Assembly (NCBI GenBank): GCA_004369045.1
Contig: ML213515.1
Span: 754,483 to 818,482, forward strand
Direction: 5' to 3'
DNA: 64,000 nucleotides
DNA from: Heliocybe sulcata
Lineage: Eukaryota > Basidiomycota > Agaricomycetes > Gloeophyllales > Gloeophyllaceae
Shown piece by piece: positions 1 to 10,904 of the stretch; position 1 is the first letter of the stretch, and each line of letters opens with the position of its first letter. The notes beneath the pieces are model-generated. The model searched no databases. It worked only from the letters and a program-made list of their open reading frames with translations, and was not told where the DNA came from. A program made the translations under genes and the position numbers.

Positions 1-565
1 AGCAACGCTGCGGAAGCACCGGAGTTGACCATAGACAACTATTAGAATACGTGCCATTTGAAACTAACGAGCGTGATGATATTATAGGTACAGCTCGACG
101 CCGTAGCTGAGCGCTGAAGGGCGGGACTGCATCGCGCACGTGGCTGCCTTTCCGGGCGGGAATGCCGACGGTGGCGGGACGGAAGGCTAGCCCGAGGCAG
201 CCTTCAGAGGCCTACAGCAGTCTATACAATGGCTCCCTATATACAGAGGTAGTTGGTAGCTACAGAGTCCCCCCCAGGCCCCGGTAAATCCGCCGGTAGG
301 CCAAATCAGCAGGTTTAACGCTAACTAGCCTGCACCGGCGGGCGTGTGACCCAGGCTAATAAGCCTTGAAGTGTGGGACGTCTAGGTGTACTTAGGCCTT
401 AGGGATACCACAGAAGCATGGGGCAGCGTAGCTTGCGAGAAACAAGTGCACTGTTAGGTTCTGCAACGCTCGATTTGTGGCAATAATGTTTATTTTTAAT
501 CGCAAACGGCACTTGCCGGAGGATACATACGCAGTAAAGCATCGTCTCTTTTAACCTTTTCAGGC
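1..565. other. Intergenic left edge, no gene seen
   Basis: No convincing coding region. Positions about 90-420 are GC-rich and contain a run of seven C at about 270-276, next to a region with TATA-like text. The block has no counterpart in the mirrored right end as far as the window shows, because the mirror runs off the right edge at the base equivalent to about 566. A remnant of a mobile element is possible but nothing diagnostic is visible. Confidence 0.4.
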
Positions 566-604
566 GCTAGATGCCAAGTTACAGCAGGAACGGTACGGAA
601 TACA

Positions 605-800
605 TTCAGACTGGAGAATCGTGGCTCACAGAATATCCTTCGTGTTCGATCTCGCACGAGAATCCAACTCAGCGCTGACCATCAGTACCGGCTGTACTCC
701 TGCGGAATCTGGGCAAACGCCGCGAGAGGATATTCTTTGCTTGCTGCCGGACAATACTTGTTTGCCTCCTAAGAAATATTGCGTTTTGTCCGCGAGAAAA
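605..800 (-). repeat. Dispersed repeat copy 1 (about 190 bp)
   Basis: The same text, with scattered differences, appears on the other strand at 63770-63970 and again at 59720-59900. Shared marks include cagcaagcaaagaata and a stretch around gtgagccac near the other end. The 63770 copy is explained by the outer inverted repeat, the 59720 copy is not. No ends typical of a known transposon could be recognised. Confidence 0.6.
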
Positions 801-1241
801 CCAGATCCCAGGCCCCGCCGCGCAGCTGCATTATGCTCGTCCTGGCATTAATGCTACTACTGAGAGTGAACAGCACAGTATTGATGTCATGTAAGACCTA
901 ATCACTTCACGTTTAGCCTCCGTTTCTTCCGAAGCTATCAATCCAACAAAAAGCGCCGGAACAGCCACGCGCCACCACGAAGCCACACCACACCCCGAGC
1001 ACGTGAGCCAGGCCACAGTCTGAGTGTCACGCATACTCTCGCATCCCACGTCTTCTTTGGATTGCACATTCACAGACTACCTCTTGTTGTCTTGCCTCAG
1101 CTCGAAGCTCTCTACCGTAAAGTCTTTTACCCCTGGTGCGTGGCGTTTCTTTCGTTACATGATCTCGTGCCACAGAACTGACGCTGTCCACCACGCCAGC
1201 CCAACAACCGACTCTGACGAGCTCGCAGCGTCCCATACAAT

Positions 1242-2735
1242 ATGCCACCAATCCACAACCTGCCCACCGAGCTGCTTTCAGAAATATTTTTGTATTACAT
1301 CAGTGCTTGTGCTTTCAACGGAGTGCCCTATGAGTGGCTTAAGCTGATGCTGGTATGCCGACTCTGGAAGGATACCTTCAAATCGCCCGAGTTCTGGACC
1401 GAGTGCGCTATAGGACGGAACAGCGACGCGCTCCTAGTGGCCTTGGAACGTAGTGGACGGAGGATGATATCGATCGACGGGAGCCTGACCTGGCCGCCAT
1501 ATACCCTCCAGACGGTGGCAGATCATGTGCTCCTTATCCAGATTCACCAACACAGAATCCGATCCCTCAATCTGGTCATTACCGGGGTGTTACTGCGAAC
1601 ATGGACGACGCAGATGACCCAGCTGGAGAGCTTATCTCTGCAGAACAAGCCCTGGGCTTGGGAGACGGCTAAGCTTACCCAGTTCCTCTCCCCAACACTA
1701 CAGAAGCTCAAGCTGAAATACTTCACCTGGACCACTGTCGAGCCTCTATTGGTGGGGAATCTACAGGAGCTGACACTCGTGAAGGGATCACTGGAACCGA
1801 TACGCATGGAGGAGCTCCTGGCGGCATTGGCGAAGATGCCCAGCCTACGCCGTCTCCGCATCGACTGGGATCAAACAGATCCAGTGGATGATCTGGCTCG
1901 AGTAGCCCTACCCCGGCTGGAGTCTATCTCGGGCTCTGTTTACCAGCCACAGGAACTTTACTATCTCTTATTCCTGGACGCCCCTGCTATTCGGCACGCA
2001 CGGTTCTCCTTTCGACCACCAGCCATATGTTCCCTGCAAACAGCCCTGAGCTGCATGGAGGATATACTCAGCGTTATAGCAAAGAACGGCGACTTACGCA
2101 GTGCGCGGTTCTATCCGCCTAATGACGAAGAGCTACACGTCACGTTCAGCAACGACCTACCACGACACGAGGTGCTGACCGAGGGAATCCATCTGGAGTT
2201 CGCAACGAAACCCTATCAAGCATTCAGCATCTTTACAGGAGAGATGGGCGATCTCTTCGAGAAGATGGAGACTATCCACGTATATGAAGGAGCGGCGGTC
2301 TGGGATTGCGCGGACTGGCGTCCTGTGGTGATGGGCAACAATATGTGTAACGTCCGTGAACTGCACCTTCAGGGCAGTGCGGTGAAGCTGTTTCCTTACG
2401 GCCTAGACCATCTGTCGTTCAGCGGAAGGTACCCTCGTATCTTCGAAAGTCTCGAGATGCTTTCTCTGGACGACTCAGCGTTGATACCTCGTGAGAGAGC
2501 CTTGGACAAGTCGGCCAAAGCAGAGTTCGTATACAATCTTATAGGATCATTAGAGCGTCACAATAAAGCAACGAACCAAAATCATCCCACCTCGACAATC
2601 GGAGGACAATTCTGCGTTATCCTCAAGAAAGGATGGGAGTTGGAGCCGGACGACGTGGAAGTGATGCGTGGACTGGGGGTGAACGTCACGCGGGAGCTGG
2701 AAGGGGATAGCTCTGAACATGCGCCCAGAGCATGA
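1242..2735 (+). CDS. F-box-like / LRR-like protein, subfamily A
   Basis: Single-exon gene of 497 residues. The N-terminus (residues 7-20, LPTELLSEIFLYYI, then LKLMLVCRLWKDTFKSPEFW at 33-52) fits the F-box-like pattern of a leucine/proline-rich helix followed by a helix ending in a Trp. The rest alternates short Leu-rich strands and helices as in degenerate LRR proteins. By family knowledge this would be an SCF ubiquitin-ligase adaptor whose C-terminal part picks substrates; the substrate is unknown. The ATG at 1242 is the first in frame and has the same position in the mirrored copy A' (61842-63323), which differs by scattered substitutions and small deletions. There is no intron, unlike the nearby spliced genes. 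Both copies are open, so both may be functional. Family assignment is firm as F-box-like; precise function is not known. Confidence 0.85.
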   Translation: MPPIHNLPTELLSEIFLYYISACAFNGVPYEWLKLMLVCRLWKDTFKSPEFWTECAIGRNSDALLVALERSGRRMISIDGSLTWPPYTLQTVADHVLLIQIHQHRIRSLNLVITGVLLRTWTTQMTQLESLSLQNKPWAWETAKLTQFLSPTLQKLKLKYFTWTTVEPLLVGNLQELTLVKGSLEPIRMEELLAALAKMPSLRRLRIDWDQTDPVDDLARVALPRLESISGSVYQPQELYYLLFLDAPAIRHARFSFRPPAICSLQTALSCMEDILSVIAKNGDLRSARFYPPNDEELHVTFSNDLPRHEVLTEGIHLEFATKPYQAFSIFTGEMGDLFEKMETIHVYEGAAVWDCADWRPVVMGNNMCNVRELHLQGSAVKLFPYGLDHLSFSGRYPRIFESLEMLSLDDSALIPRERALDKSAKAEFVYNLIGSLERHNKATNQNHPTSTIGGQFCVILKKGWELEPDDVEVMRGLGVNVTRELEGDSSEHAPRA

Positions 2736-3036
2736 GTCAAAGTGTTCATTCTTTACAGTCATTGGCCTTTTAGAAAAATGTTGGTTGAAACTTAGACAGG
2801 ATGTGGACATGTATGCATAGAGATATCAGAAAATCAGTAGGTAAGCCACCTTACACGACAATGATGATGTTCAGAGCACCATGGATCCGAAGTATCTCCC
2901 CTTGTCGGGAAGTAGCTCAGTGCGCCCATATTTCTAGAACAGGGGATGAATTCAGCGGTATAAGGCGACAAATATGTCCAGATCACATACCTCATGACTA
3001 GTGAATATCCCTCTCGATATACTTATTGTACTTCGC
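2736..3036. other. 3' flank of gene A, conserved in both arms
   Basis: No gene. The stretch is alignable to the reverse complement of 61555-61841, including ggacatg, cagagcaccat and the cagtgcgcccatat segment, so it belongs to the outer inverted repeat. The alignment stops at about 3036, exactly where the truncated B copy begins, which marks a deletion junction. Confidence 0.7.
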
Positions 3037-4154
3037 CGATGTCAGCTGCTATCGAGGACCTGAGTGTCTCGGATAATTCTGGAGGAGCAGCCGAGTATGT
3101 CTGGACCGTGTTGACCGCGACGCCAAACCTGAGACGCCTGAGCATCTGCGCGACCGTGGAAGATGGCGCAACAAGACGCGACGTGGACCTGCCTCAGTTG
3201 GAGAACCTCGCTCTCCGCATCACGAACGGGGCTACAGCGGAGGTATTCGCTCACCTCATTCACCCTGCAAATGCGCGAGTCAAACTAGACGTCATCAGCA
3301 ATGATCTGGAGGAGATCCGGGGCATTATCGAGATAATCGGTCCAAAGGTTAACGCGATGGCCGCGGAAGCCAATTATACAGCGTGTGCGCTGTATCACAA
3401 CAGTACCGATTCCACAACACTAGTGTTGACACGGCCCTCTGAAGCCAATGCTGCACGGGAGACGTCAACGGACCGGGAGGAAGATGAAGAAACGCAACCG
3501 ACATTGGAGCTGGTAATAGAGCTCTATCCTGATGAGGAGGAGGCACTCTTATATGATGCCTTAGCGGAGGCGCTCCTGCCAGCATTGAAGTGGATAGTCG
3601 TCCTCGAGATCCGCGATGTGCGGTTATACAACGAGCCCGACCTCGATCCAACGCGGCACCTGATAAGCCCATTTCCTACACGCCTTATCCGTAGGAAGAA
3701 GCGAAACTGGTCTGATCCACAGAAAACCTGGTACTGGGTCCTTGCCTGCCCATATGTACGACAGATGGAGTTGCTTTATGTGCGATTCCGCAAGACGTGC
3801 AAAAGGCATAACGAGGCCGAGTTTCTGGACCTCCTGCTAAGGTCCATTAAGCACTCCCAGTTAGGAGAGTACGAAAGAAACCTTACTATCGACTAACCGG
3901 TGAATTTGAAGGAAACGGAGGTCGCCGATCTGGAGAAGACGATTCGTACCGTTCACCGGATTGGTCCAACCGGAGAGGAGGATGGCGGCAACGAAGACGA
4001 TGACAAGATCGAGATCTTTGGCGAGAGGGAGGTTGGATGGCTGGAGGAAGACGGCGAGGCAGAAGGAGGAGTGGCTGACCCAACGGAGATCGATGTTGCT
4101 GGAGATATCAACGAGGACAACGGCGAGGATGATGATGTCGAGAATGCGCTATAG
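3037..4154 (+). pseudogene. F-box-like subfamily B, 5'-truncated copy
   Basis: This matches the C-terminal two thirds of B' (56452-58089), starting at the B' segment MSAAIEDL, so the F-box part is missing. It runs in frame until a TAA at 3894-3896, where B' has a Tyr codon (EYPVNL), and then continues in the same frame to a TAG at 4152-4154, still matching the acidic tail of B'. The break thus consists of loss of the 5' third plus one nonsense change. Similarity to B' is high across LPQLENLALRITN and RKKRNWSDPQKTWYWVLACP. An upstream ATG at 2994 lies outside the homology. Most likely a pseudogene of the left arm; a truncated protein of about 290 residues cannot be excluded. Confidence 0.85.
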
Positions 4155-4842
4155 GAGACGAAGAGCGAGTTAAACGAGGAAGAACGCGAGGCAGAAGAAG
4201 AAGGTAGAGTACCGGGCGTCGAGGGCGACATTATAGGATTCGACGGACGGCGCTGCTGGAGAGGAAAAGGGCGGTTTATAACAAGTAGGGTTGAGTAGAC
4301 GGTCGAAGACCCACAAGTGGTTCCTTTCAATGTATACGTTAGCAGTCAGTATACACTGCTAGATTACAATCCAGCTTTCCTGGGATATCAGCGAGAGGTT
4401 AACACGTAGTGCATCGATACGGGATTGACGGCGACGTACGTGAGGGTATAGTCACACCACCCCGTATCATTCGTTCCTCGTCAGCGCTCCTCTACATGAA
4501 CAAGTGTTCCATAGCTTACTGAGGAAGAGGAGGAGGGAATGCATACGCTGCTCTGTAGCTGTGGCATCTTTCATACCACCCGGCAATCGCCGCTGCCCAC
4601 TGTTATAATGAAGGCGCGAGCGGTGAAATGCTTCTCTTTATTTTGTCCTTATCATCGCTGGAAGTATGGGAGTTATAGCAGCAGCCCCCAAACCATGTCT
4701 GGTTCTTGGGCAACATATCTAGCAAGCAATTGATGTTACTACTTGGTAAGTTCTGTGCTTCGGACTGCCTGCGCAAGGCACGCAATCCATCGTGATTATC
4801 GAAGCCATCTACCAAAGACTTCCTTACAAATACTCATCTAGG
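4155..4842. other. Intergenic between B relic and SNF8
   Basis: No gene recognised. Up to about 4595 the sequence is weakly alignable to the reverse complement of 56065-56450, the 3' flank of B'. From about 4600 on it is unique to the left side and should contain the SNF8 promoter and 5' UTR. A GTG at 4792 is in frame with SNF8 but is not a credible start. Confidence 0.5.
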
Positions 4843-5595
4843 ATGCGTCGTTTGGGTGGAGGCATTGCTGCCCTCGAACGACACCAACAAGCTCAAAGCT
4901 CCTTCGCGCAGCTCTCGACCGAAATCTCCCAGACACAAATCACCAACCTCCAATCCCAGCTTTCTCAATTCCGCACCGCGCTCGCCCACTTTGCCTCCAC
5001 CCACCGCGACAAGATTGCCAAGGACCCCTCCTTCCGGTATGCGTTCCAGCAGATGTGCACGTCTATCGGTGTGGACCCTCTCGCTGGCCCGCGCAAGGGC
5101 GGGTGGTGGGCGGAGCTGACGGGCATTGGGGATTGGCAGTATGAGTTGGGCGTGCAGATCGTGGACGTCTGTGTCAGTACGCGAGAGAGGAATGGCGGGC
5201 TGATCGAACTGGCGGAGCTGATCAGGCTGGTGAGTAAGCTGAGAGGCGTGACTAGTGGGGAGATCACGGAGGAGGATGCCGTGCGCAGCATCAGGACGCT
5301 CGAGCCACTGGGTACGGGGTATCAAGTTGTGGACGTTGGTGCGGGGAGGAAGATGGTGAGGAGCGTGGTGAAGGAGTTGGATGATGACCAGATGGTGGTC
5401 ATTGCTATCGCCCAGGATCGCGGTGGTCTGGTTGATGTGGATGGGCTCGTGCAGAAGAGAGGATGGAGTGTTGAGCGCGCAAGAGGGGCATTGGAGAATA
5501 TGCTCTTGCGGGATGGGCTGTGTTGGCTGGATGAACAGGATGAGAGTTGTCCACGGGTTTACTGGGTATTATCGGCGATGCAGTGGGACGAATGA
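4843..5595 (+). CDS. SNF8: ESCRT-II subunit VPS22/SNF8
   Basis: Encodes 250 residues, close to the usual 230-260 for the family. SNF8/VPS22 is the central subunit of ESCRT-II, which with VPS25 and VPS36 acts at endosomes in sorting ubiquitinated cargo into multivesicular bodies. The N-terminus MRRLGGGIAAL is typical of the family, followed by a helical hairpin (LQSQLSQFRTALAHFASTHRD), then the hallmark MCTSIGVDPLAGPRKGGWWA and IGDWQYELGVQIVDVC, and two winged-helix regions ending in GLCWLDEQ. The start is placed at ATG 4843 because the family begins MxRxGxG. The gene is intronless here and single-copy in the window. It sits between the F-box arms and has no sign of decay, as expected for a housekeeping gene. 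Confidence 0.93.
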   Translation: MRRLGGGIAALERHQQAQSSFAQLSTEISQTQITNLQSQLSQFRTALAHFASTHRDKIAKDPSFRYAFQQMCTSIGVDPLAGPRKGGWWAELTGIGDWQYELGVQIVDVCVSTRERNGGLIELAELIRLVSKLRGVTSGEITEEDAVRSIRTLEPLGTGYQVVDVGAGRKMVRSVVKELDDDQMVVIAIAQDRGGLVDVDGLVQKRGWSVERARGALENMLLRDGLCWLDEQDESCPRVYWVLSAMQWDE

Positions 5596-6547
5596 GGTAC
5601 ATCGCCTGTTTTATGATACCACAGCAGTCGTATAACTCTTATCCTTCCACATTAGCTGTGTCTTTGTCAGTTCCCATTGGATCGCGTTGCGCCTGGATCA
5701 GAAGCAGCATGCACATCCACCGTGCCTCCAGGGAACTCCCGCTTTCCACACATTAACGTTTCTTTTCTTCTTTGCTCCCACTTCGGGACGTGGTCATCGC
5801 ACTGGCGGTCGCGGCAATCATCCGTTCATTCCGGTCTATCTAAACACTTACTCTGAAGAATGATAGACGTGAGGTACGCCGACAGTCTCCGCACATATTG
5901 TTTGCTCTCTGTGCTCTCGTCTCGTGTTAGAAAGCCTGCTGACATCGTTATAGGAATGTTTCTGGTACAAAGCACCTATCATGTGGATGTCGGGGCAAGG
6001 AGACGTCTCCCTATTGCTACACTTTCTGATGCGTCTACACCTCTCCAGAACGCCGCGGATGGAGCAGCAGCCGAGACAATGCCCCTGTCGTCGACTACCC
6101 CGCCGACCCCGACACCACCGTTCGACGTCCTAGTCACAGCGTGTGCCACAGTTTTGTGGCGACGCCAAAAGCCGCGCTCAATACATGTGGCGTATCGCGA
6201 AAAGAATAAAACGAAAAGACAGCGGTCTGCCGTCTGCTCAGAATCATGCCGACACCATTTTATCTCCTGGAGGACGCGAACCGTCACACCCAGCGGTATA
6301 TTCGCCCCTATGACTATCGCTGGCCGCGGTCTACAAATACCTCTAGGCATCTAGGCATCACGACTCCGAGCAACAGATCGCCGGAAGTGCCGCCAGTCCA
6401 GAATGTCACGAGCGCGGAAGTCTGGAATAAGTAGATGTCTAGAATATAGGACCTTTATACTATTCGTCTGCGTGAACGTGATATATATTCCGCCCACCTA
6501 GACGGAGGAACGCAGGCATCCGACACTAGCAGAACACAACACACATC
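5596..6547. other. Intergenic, upstream region of the alcohol dehydrogenase
   Basis: No gene supported. Open frames exist (for example 5860-6354) but show no family resemblance, no codon or splice pattern and stops in all plausible continuations. The last 70 bases hold the putative TATA element listed separately. Confidence 0.5.
6482..6489 (+). promoter_or_regulatory. TATA-like element upstream of the alcohol dehydrogenase
   Basis: TATATATT lies about 59-66 bases before the ATG at 6548, followed by a pyrimidine/adenine-rich leader. Position and text fit a fungal core promoter, but this is by eye only. Confidence 0.4.
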
Positions 6548-7835
6548 ATGCCATTGACCCTAGTGGGCATTAGAACGTCAGCAGCCAGAGCCGTAAGTCA
6601 CATTCATGGCCAGTGGCTATCGTTCTTATAGCTTAACAACTGTATAGGGCAAACATGTGTATGGCATGGCCTACAGTACAATGAGGGGCCTCGTATTCCG
6701 AGGCAAAGGCGATTTCGGCGTCGAGGAGCGACCAAAGCCGGAAGTGGTGCGGCCAGGCGACGCCGTCGTCAAGCTCGCAAAGTCGACCATCTGCGGTACG
6801 CTGGCCATCCCACTCACGTCCACGACGCCACTAACACCAACACCACGTAGGCACGGACCTGCACATCCTGAAGGGGGACGTGCCGACCGTCGCGGCGGGG
6901 CGCATCCTCGGGCACGAAGGCCTTGGCACCGTCGAGTCCGTCGGCGCGAGCGTCTCCGCGTTTGCGCCGGGCGACAGAGTCATCATCTCGTGCATCACCG
7001 CGTGCGGGACGTGCGCGTTCTGCGCGCGCGGGTTGCCCTCGCATTGCACGTCCGGCGGGTGGGTCCTGGGTAACACAATCGACGGCACCCAGGCGCAGTA
7101 CGTGCGCATCCCGCACGCGGACACGAGCCTGCACCGCGCGCCGAAGGGGGTAGACGAGGACGGGCTGGTGATGATCAGCGATATACTGCCGACGGCGATG
7201 GAATGCGGGACGCTGAATGGCAAGGTGAGGCCCGGGGCGACGGTAGGCATAGTCGGGGCGGGGCCGGTCGGGCTCGCGGCGTTGTTGACTGCGCAACTGT
7301 ACTCGCCGATGAAGACAATCATGATTGACGTCGACGAGAACCGACTGCGTGTAGCGGAGTCATTAGGCGCCACGCATACGGTAGTGTCGGGGCCGGATGC
7401 TGTGAAGAGGGTAATGGAGATAACGGAGGGGGCAGGAGTGGACACGGCCATCGAGGCGGTAGGCATACCTGCGACGTTCGAGCTGTCGCAAGAGATCATC
7501 GGCGTCGGTGGCAACATAGCAAACGTCGGCGTTCACGGCGGAAAGGTCGATCTACACCTCGAGAAGCTCTGGGACCGGAATATTTGTGAGTTTGCCGCCC
7601 CCCACCGCGTCTACTTCGCTGGACTCACCACGTACTGCCATGGCTAGCCATTACCACCCGCTTAGTGGACGCAGTGACGTCCCCCACGCTCATCAAGCTC
7701 GTCGAGGCGGGCAAGATCAATCCAACTAAACTAACGACTCACAACTTCAAGTTCTCGGAAATCGAGCAGGCCTACTCATCCTTCGCTGCTGCGGCAGAGA
7801 ACAGGGCGCTCAAAGTCATCATCGACTTTAAGTGA
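6548..7835 (+). CDS. Zinc-dependent medium-chain alcohol dehydrogenase (4 exons)
   Basis: Exons 6548-6592, 6648-6795, 6851-7585 and 7648-7835, all with GT-AG introns of 55-62 nt, give 371 residues. Catalytic-domain marks are STICGTDLH (catalytic Cys), GHEGLGTVESVG (GHE zinc motif) and the structural-zinc lobe ACGTCAFCARGLPSHC with four Cys. The Rossmann fold shows GIVGAGPVGLAAL, and IMIDVDENRL places an Asp at the end of the second strand, favouring NAD over NADP. The C-terminus ends ITTRLVDAVTSPTLIKLVEAGKI, also typical. It would oxidise an alcohol or reduce an aldehyde; the substrate is not readable. The first 25 residues are basic and hydroxylated, so a mitochondrial presequence is possible; a second ATG (MAYSTMRGLVF) could start a shorter form. 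Single copy, intact, with neighbours SNF8 and a kinase-like gene on the same strand. Confidence 0.9.
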
Positions 7836-8080
7836 GGGTTGGCGGGGCAAGGCTTGTATCGCTGAACATAAATCTGTATGATTGCGTGTACGAGTAGCAC
7901 TGTAGTAGTAGTAGCATAGAGCACGTATTCGCTTGTGGTAGTGGAGGCATGGGTGGCTGAAGGCCGCTAACAGCGTGTCGGAGTTTTAATTTGGGTGGGC
8001 CTTTTGATACCAGCGACGCACGCTTTTAACCGCTGCCTCCCACACTGTACTGTATCACATTCAAATATTTAAGCCTCAAA

Positions 8081-9979
8081 ATGTCGTCTTCTCAGTCCCT
8101 CAGGCCTCAGTACCCAGTCACCGGACAAAGAGCCACAGCGAAAGCGTCGGAAGGTGGCAGAGGCATTATTGGACAGCACTCTCGCCGCAGCCACCTACGA
8201 GTGCTAGAAAAACGCCTGGAGTCCCCGCACACAATCATACCGGACGACTTCAGAAACCTTGTAGCAGATCTGCGTGCAGTCGTTAGTTTATATCTCCAAG
8301 ATCAAGAGAATTTTGTCATCGACGAGGCATACCTTCACTTGGAATTCCCGAGCGTCGCGGACCTCAGTGAGTCATTCGATCCGACGCGCTGGCATGCACT
8401 CATTACCCTTCGACTCACTTTGAGGCCGACCCATTGAGCTGGGCATAGCATCGTACAGGCAATTCGGTGCCTGCTATAACAAGCATCGACACCCCAAGCC
8501 TTCTCCCTCTGATTACGCCCTCCACTGGGCAAGCCAAGGAGTCCCGAGTCTGCTTTGCGGTAGACCGCCTGACAGGCATGGCCCTCCCCTGTCGACTCTA
8601 CATGATGTCTTCAGGGAGTTCATCGTTCGCGTCGGTTCTCCACTTCCGCTCGGATGTCCTCGGGCGATCCAGGCCCAACGTGCGGCTGTTTCCCTTTGTC
8701 GCTGGATGGGCGAGAGCTTCGTTGACCAGACCTCGCGGTCGACGAAGTTCGATGACTGTGTCCGTGGCCTTTTCCCCGAATGGAGGAATCAGCGTCAACT
8801 CAAACCACCCGATGAGGTCTGCACTGGTTACGTAGACCGTACACTAGAGTCCGTAGACGGCCGAATATTCGTTTTTCGTGAGGATAGGAGGGATATTGGG
8901 CAAGGTGGTGAAGTGTATATGCAAGCAGCTCGGGATTATGATCTATACCACCAGATCGACGACGCGGCAGATGGTTCTCCGGCATTCTTGGTATGCGTGC
9001 TAGGTCTGTCCATCCAGACTATCACATTCTTCTTTGTCTGAAATCCTAATCGTTTGATTGAGGCCCTATCTTGATTGTGTCGGGTGCTCACTGGGACGGG
9101 GCTAATGCTATTGTGGAGCCTTTGACCAGGCCTTGTTACATGCTTCCGGATGCCACGAACCGGCGCAAGGAGGAGCTCGCGCAGGTACTATATGCTCTGC
9201 GTCGCGGTGTGGACTCACTGGACATGTACGTCTTCCAGCCTGGTACTTTGAGCAGCTGCGGATTCATCCCGCTATCATCTAGATCGTCGCCTCCCCAGAA
9301 CCAGTTGCGGCCCTCTACTCCGAGAGTTTATCGTGACTGTCTCTCAACAGTCGGTCAAGTGCCACTTGGCAGCTTGTCAGACTTTGAGACGTCTCCTTTC
9401 TCGGACCGCCTTATCTTCTCTGCATCGCTGATGCGGCCCAACGTCGCGCCCGAGCGCGTCTTCGTGAAGCTAGTGACACGGCCTTACGGCGAGAAGGTGC
9501 ATGATTATCTCGCCTCACATGGCTGTGCGCCGAAGCTGTACGGATGCAAGGCCCTCGAAGGCGCTCCGATGGCATACGTGATGGAGCATCTCGACACAGA
9601 CTGGATCTCGCTGTTCGACCTCGCGGTGGGCCAGAACCGAGCGGTTGCTCAGGCCCCGGATGTGCTCATGGCTATTCGAAACGCTGTTGAGCGTGTTCTG
9701 TCCATCCTGGAAACAGCCACTCTGGTTCACGGCGACTTCCGCTCGAACAATATCATGGTTAGGCTCGACCACGGTGGACGTCCGATGTTGTCAGACTCCG
9801 GCAGCGTGCAGCTCAAAGTTGTGGACTTTGACTGGTCGGGAGAAGCAGGCGCTGTGAGGTACCCAGCGACGCGCAATACTGATATCGCGTGGCCTGGCCG
9901 TTCTGGGGAGGCTATTGAAGCTGGGGATGATCGCAGACTCTTCGATTGGTGGTGGCCGCGCTTCTCGCCTCCTCTGTAA
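8081..9979 (+). CDS. Fungal kinase-like protein (3 exons, possibly 4)
   Basis: Exons 8081-8366, 8449-9003 and 9063-9979 join in phase to 585 residues; introns are 82 and 59 nt. The N-terminal half is not recognised. The C-terminal half is kinase-like: LVHGDFRSNNIMV matches the catalytic loop pattern HxDxxxxN, and LKVVDFDWSGEAG replaces the usual DFG with DFD, as in aminoglycoside-phosphotransferase-like and FunK1-like proteins of Agaricomycetes. A 57-nt in-frame GT-AG segment (about 9226-9282) may be a further intron, giving 566 residues. The second exon is chosen for the frame reading KHRHPKPSPSDYALHWASQG, which joins smoothly on both sides. Role unknown; probably a protein or small-molecule phosphotransferase, or a degenerate one. 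Confidence is good for the gene, moderate for the exact exons. Confidence 0.7.
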
Positions 9980-10904
9980 CGTTGAGGCAACCATCGCTCG
10001 CAATCCCTCTTTGAATCCGCAAGTTCGCTGGGTGTATGTTTCTGTGCCATTATTCCGCTGTTTCGTTTGCGTCTTCGCCCCGCCGAGGTGCTCTTTCGTT
10101 CTATGGGCCACACGCCTTGCGCTCGGGAGATTGTGAGGTCTTAGGATTCTGCTGACGCCTTGGGTTGAGATACAGTATCCACTGAAGTCTGGGAGTCACT
10201 CTATACCAGTCTCGGACGAACAGCTCCCCGCGCATGCCCATACCAGAAGGTGGGAACCCGGACTGAAAGTTCTATGGGCGACGCGTGCCATCACGTGATA
10301 GGAATTTGCGGCCGGAGTGCACAGAGTCATCCGACTTGTTGGGTGACTCAGAGATCCTGTTGAATGAGACTTCATCCAGTCAAGTCTGCAACCGGTTCAG
10401 CAACAATCTCTCCGTCTCCGTTATCAAACTAGTCACAACACTGCCGTCCTCTGATGTAGGTAAGCAACCATTCGAAGGGCGTTGCATGCTGGATTGCACT
10501 GGAAGTTGGCTACCCACCTATCGTTACGCGCCACAGGGAATTTAGCAACCGGCTCAAGACCGGAACCAAGATTTTGGGAGTATCTGGTCACCGTTACACG
10601 CTACATAGGTGCGTTTTAGCAACGCGATGGGCCTCGCGTTACAGGTTACCTTGCTTACCTACACCCGAGTACAGTGCTAGTTTGGTACAGTTTCTGGATG
10701 TACCTCGTACTTCCCTCGCTGCATGCCCCCTGAGCTTGGTACCTCCCGTAGCTCTGCGAAGTTATCCGGCATCTCTTCTACCATAGGTCGACATATCTCG
10801 GCTAGCGCTGGCGTCTGCTTCCTCCTTACCGCAGGAGGTGGTGGGCAAGCATGCGCTACCGCATACAGTGCCTTGAATTTCTGGATGGCTGCTTTATGCT
10901 TCCC
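9980..10904. other. Intergenic, no gene seen
   Basis: No recognisable coding region or repeat. It separates the single-copy island from the first F-box unit (U0). The right boundary, about 10905, is where similarity to the end of the U1 spacer begins. Confidence 0.5.

Larger units (their letters stand above)
566..4595 (+). repeat. Left arm of the outer inverted repeat (A-B arm)
   Basis: This arm reads in the same order as the reverse complement of 56065-64000: 5' flank of gene A, gene A, its 3' flank, then gene B. Similarity runs from about 566 (mirror of the last base of the window) to about 3036, then resumes inside gene B at 3037 and continues to about 4595, where both strands share a stretch ending in ggcaatcgccg. 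Compared with the right arm, about 4.0 kb (the 5' half of B and two DUF3292 relics, 57530-61555) is absent. The repeat probably continues beyond the right window edge. Confidence 0.85.

Noticed and set aside
90-420. GC-rich block with a C run, reminiscent of a retroelement end
   Set aside because: No second terminal copy, no target duplication and no coding part in the window.
5860-6354. 164-codon open frame upstream of the alcohol dehydrogenase
   Set aside because: No family resemblance, no splice pattern, and it overlaps an equally long antisense frame.
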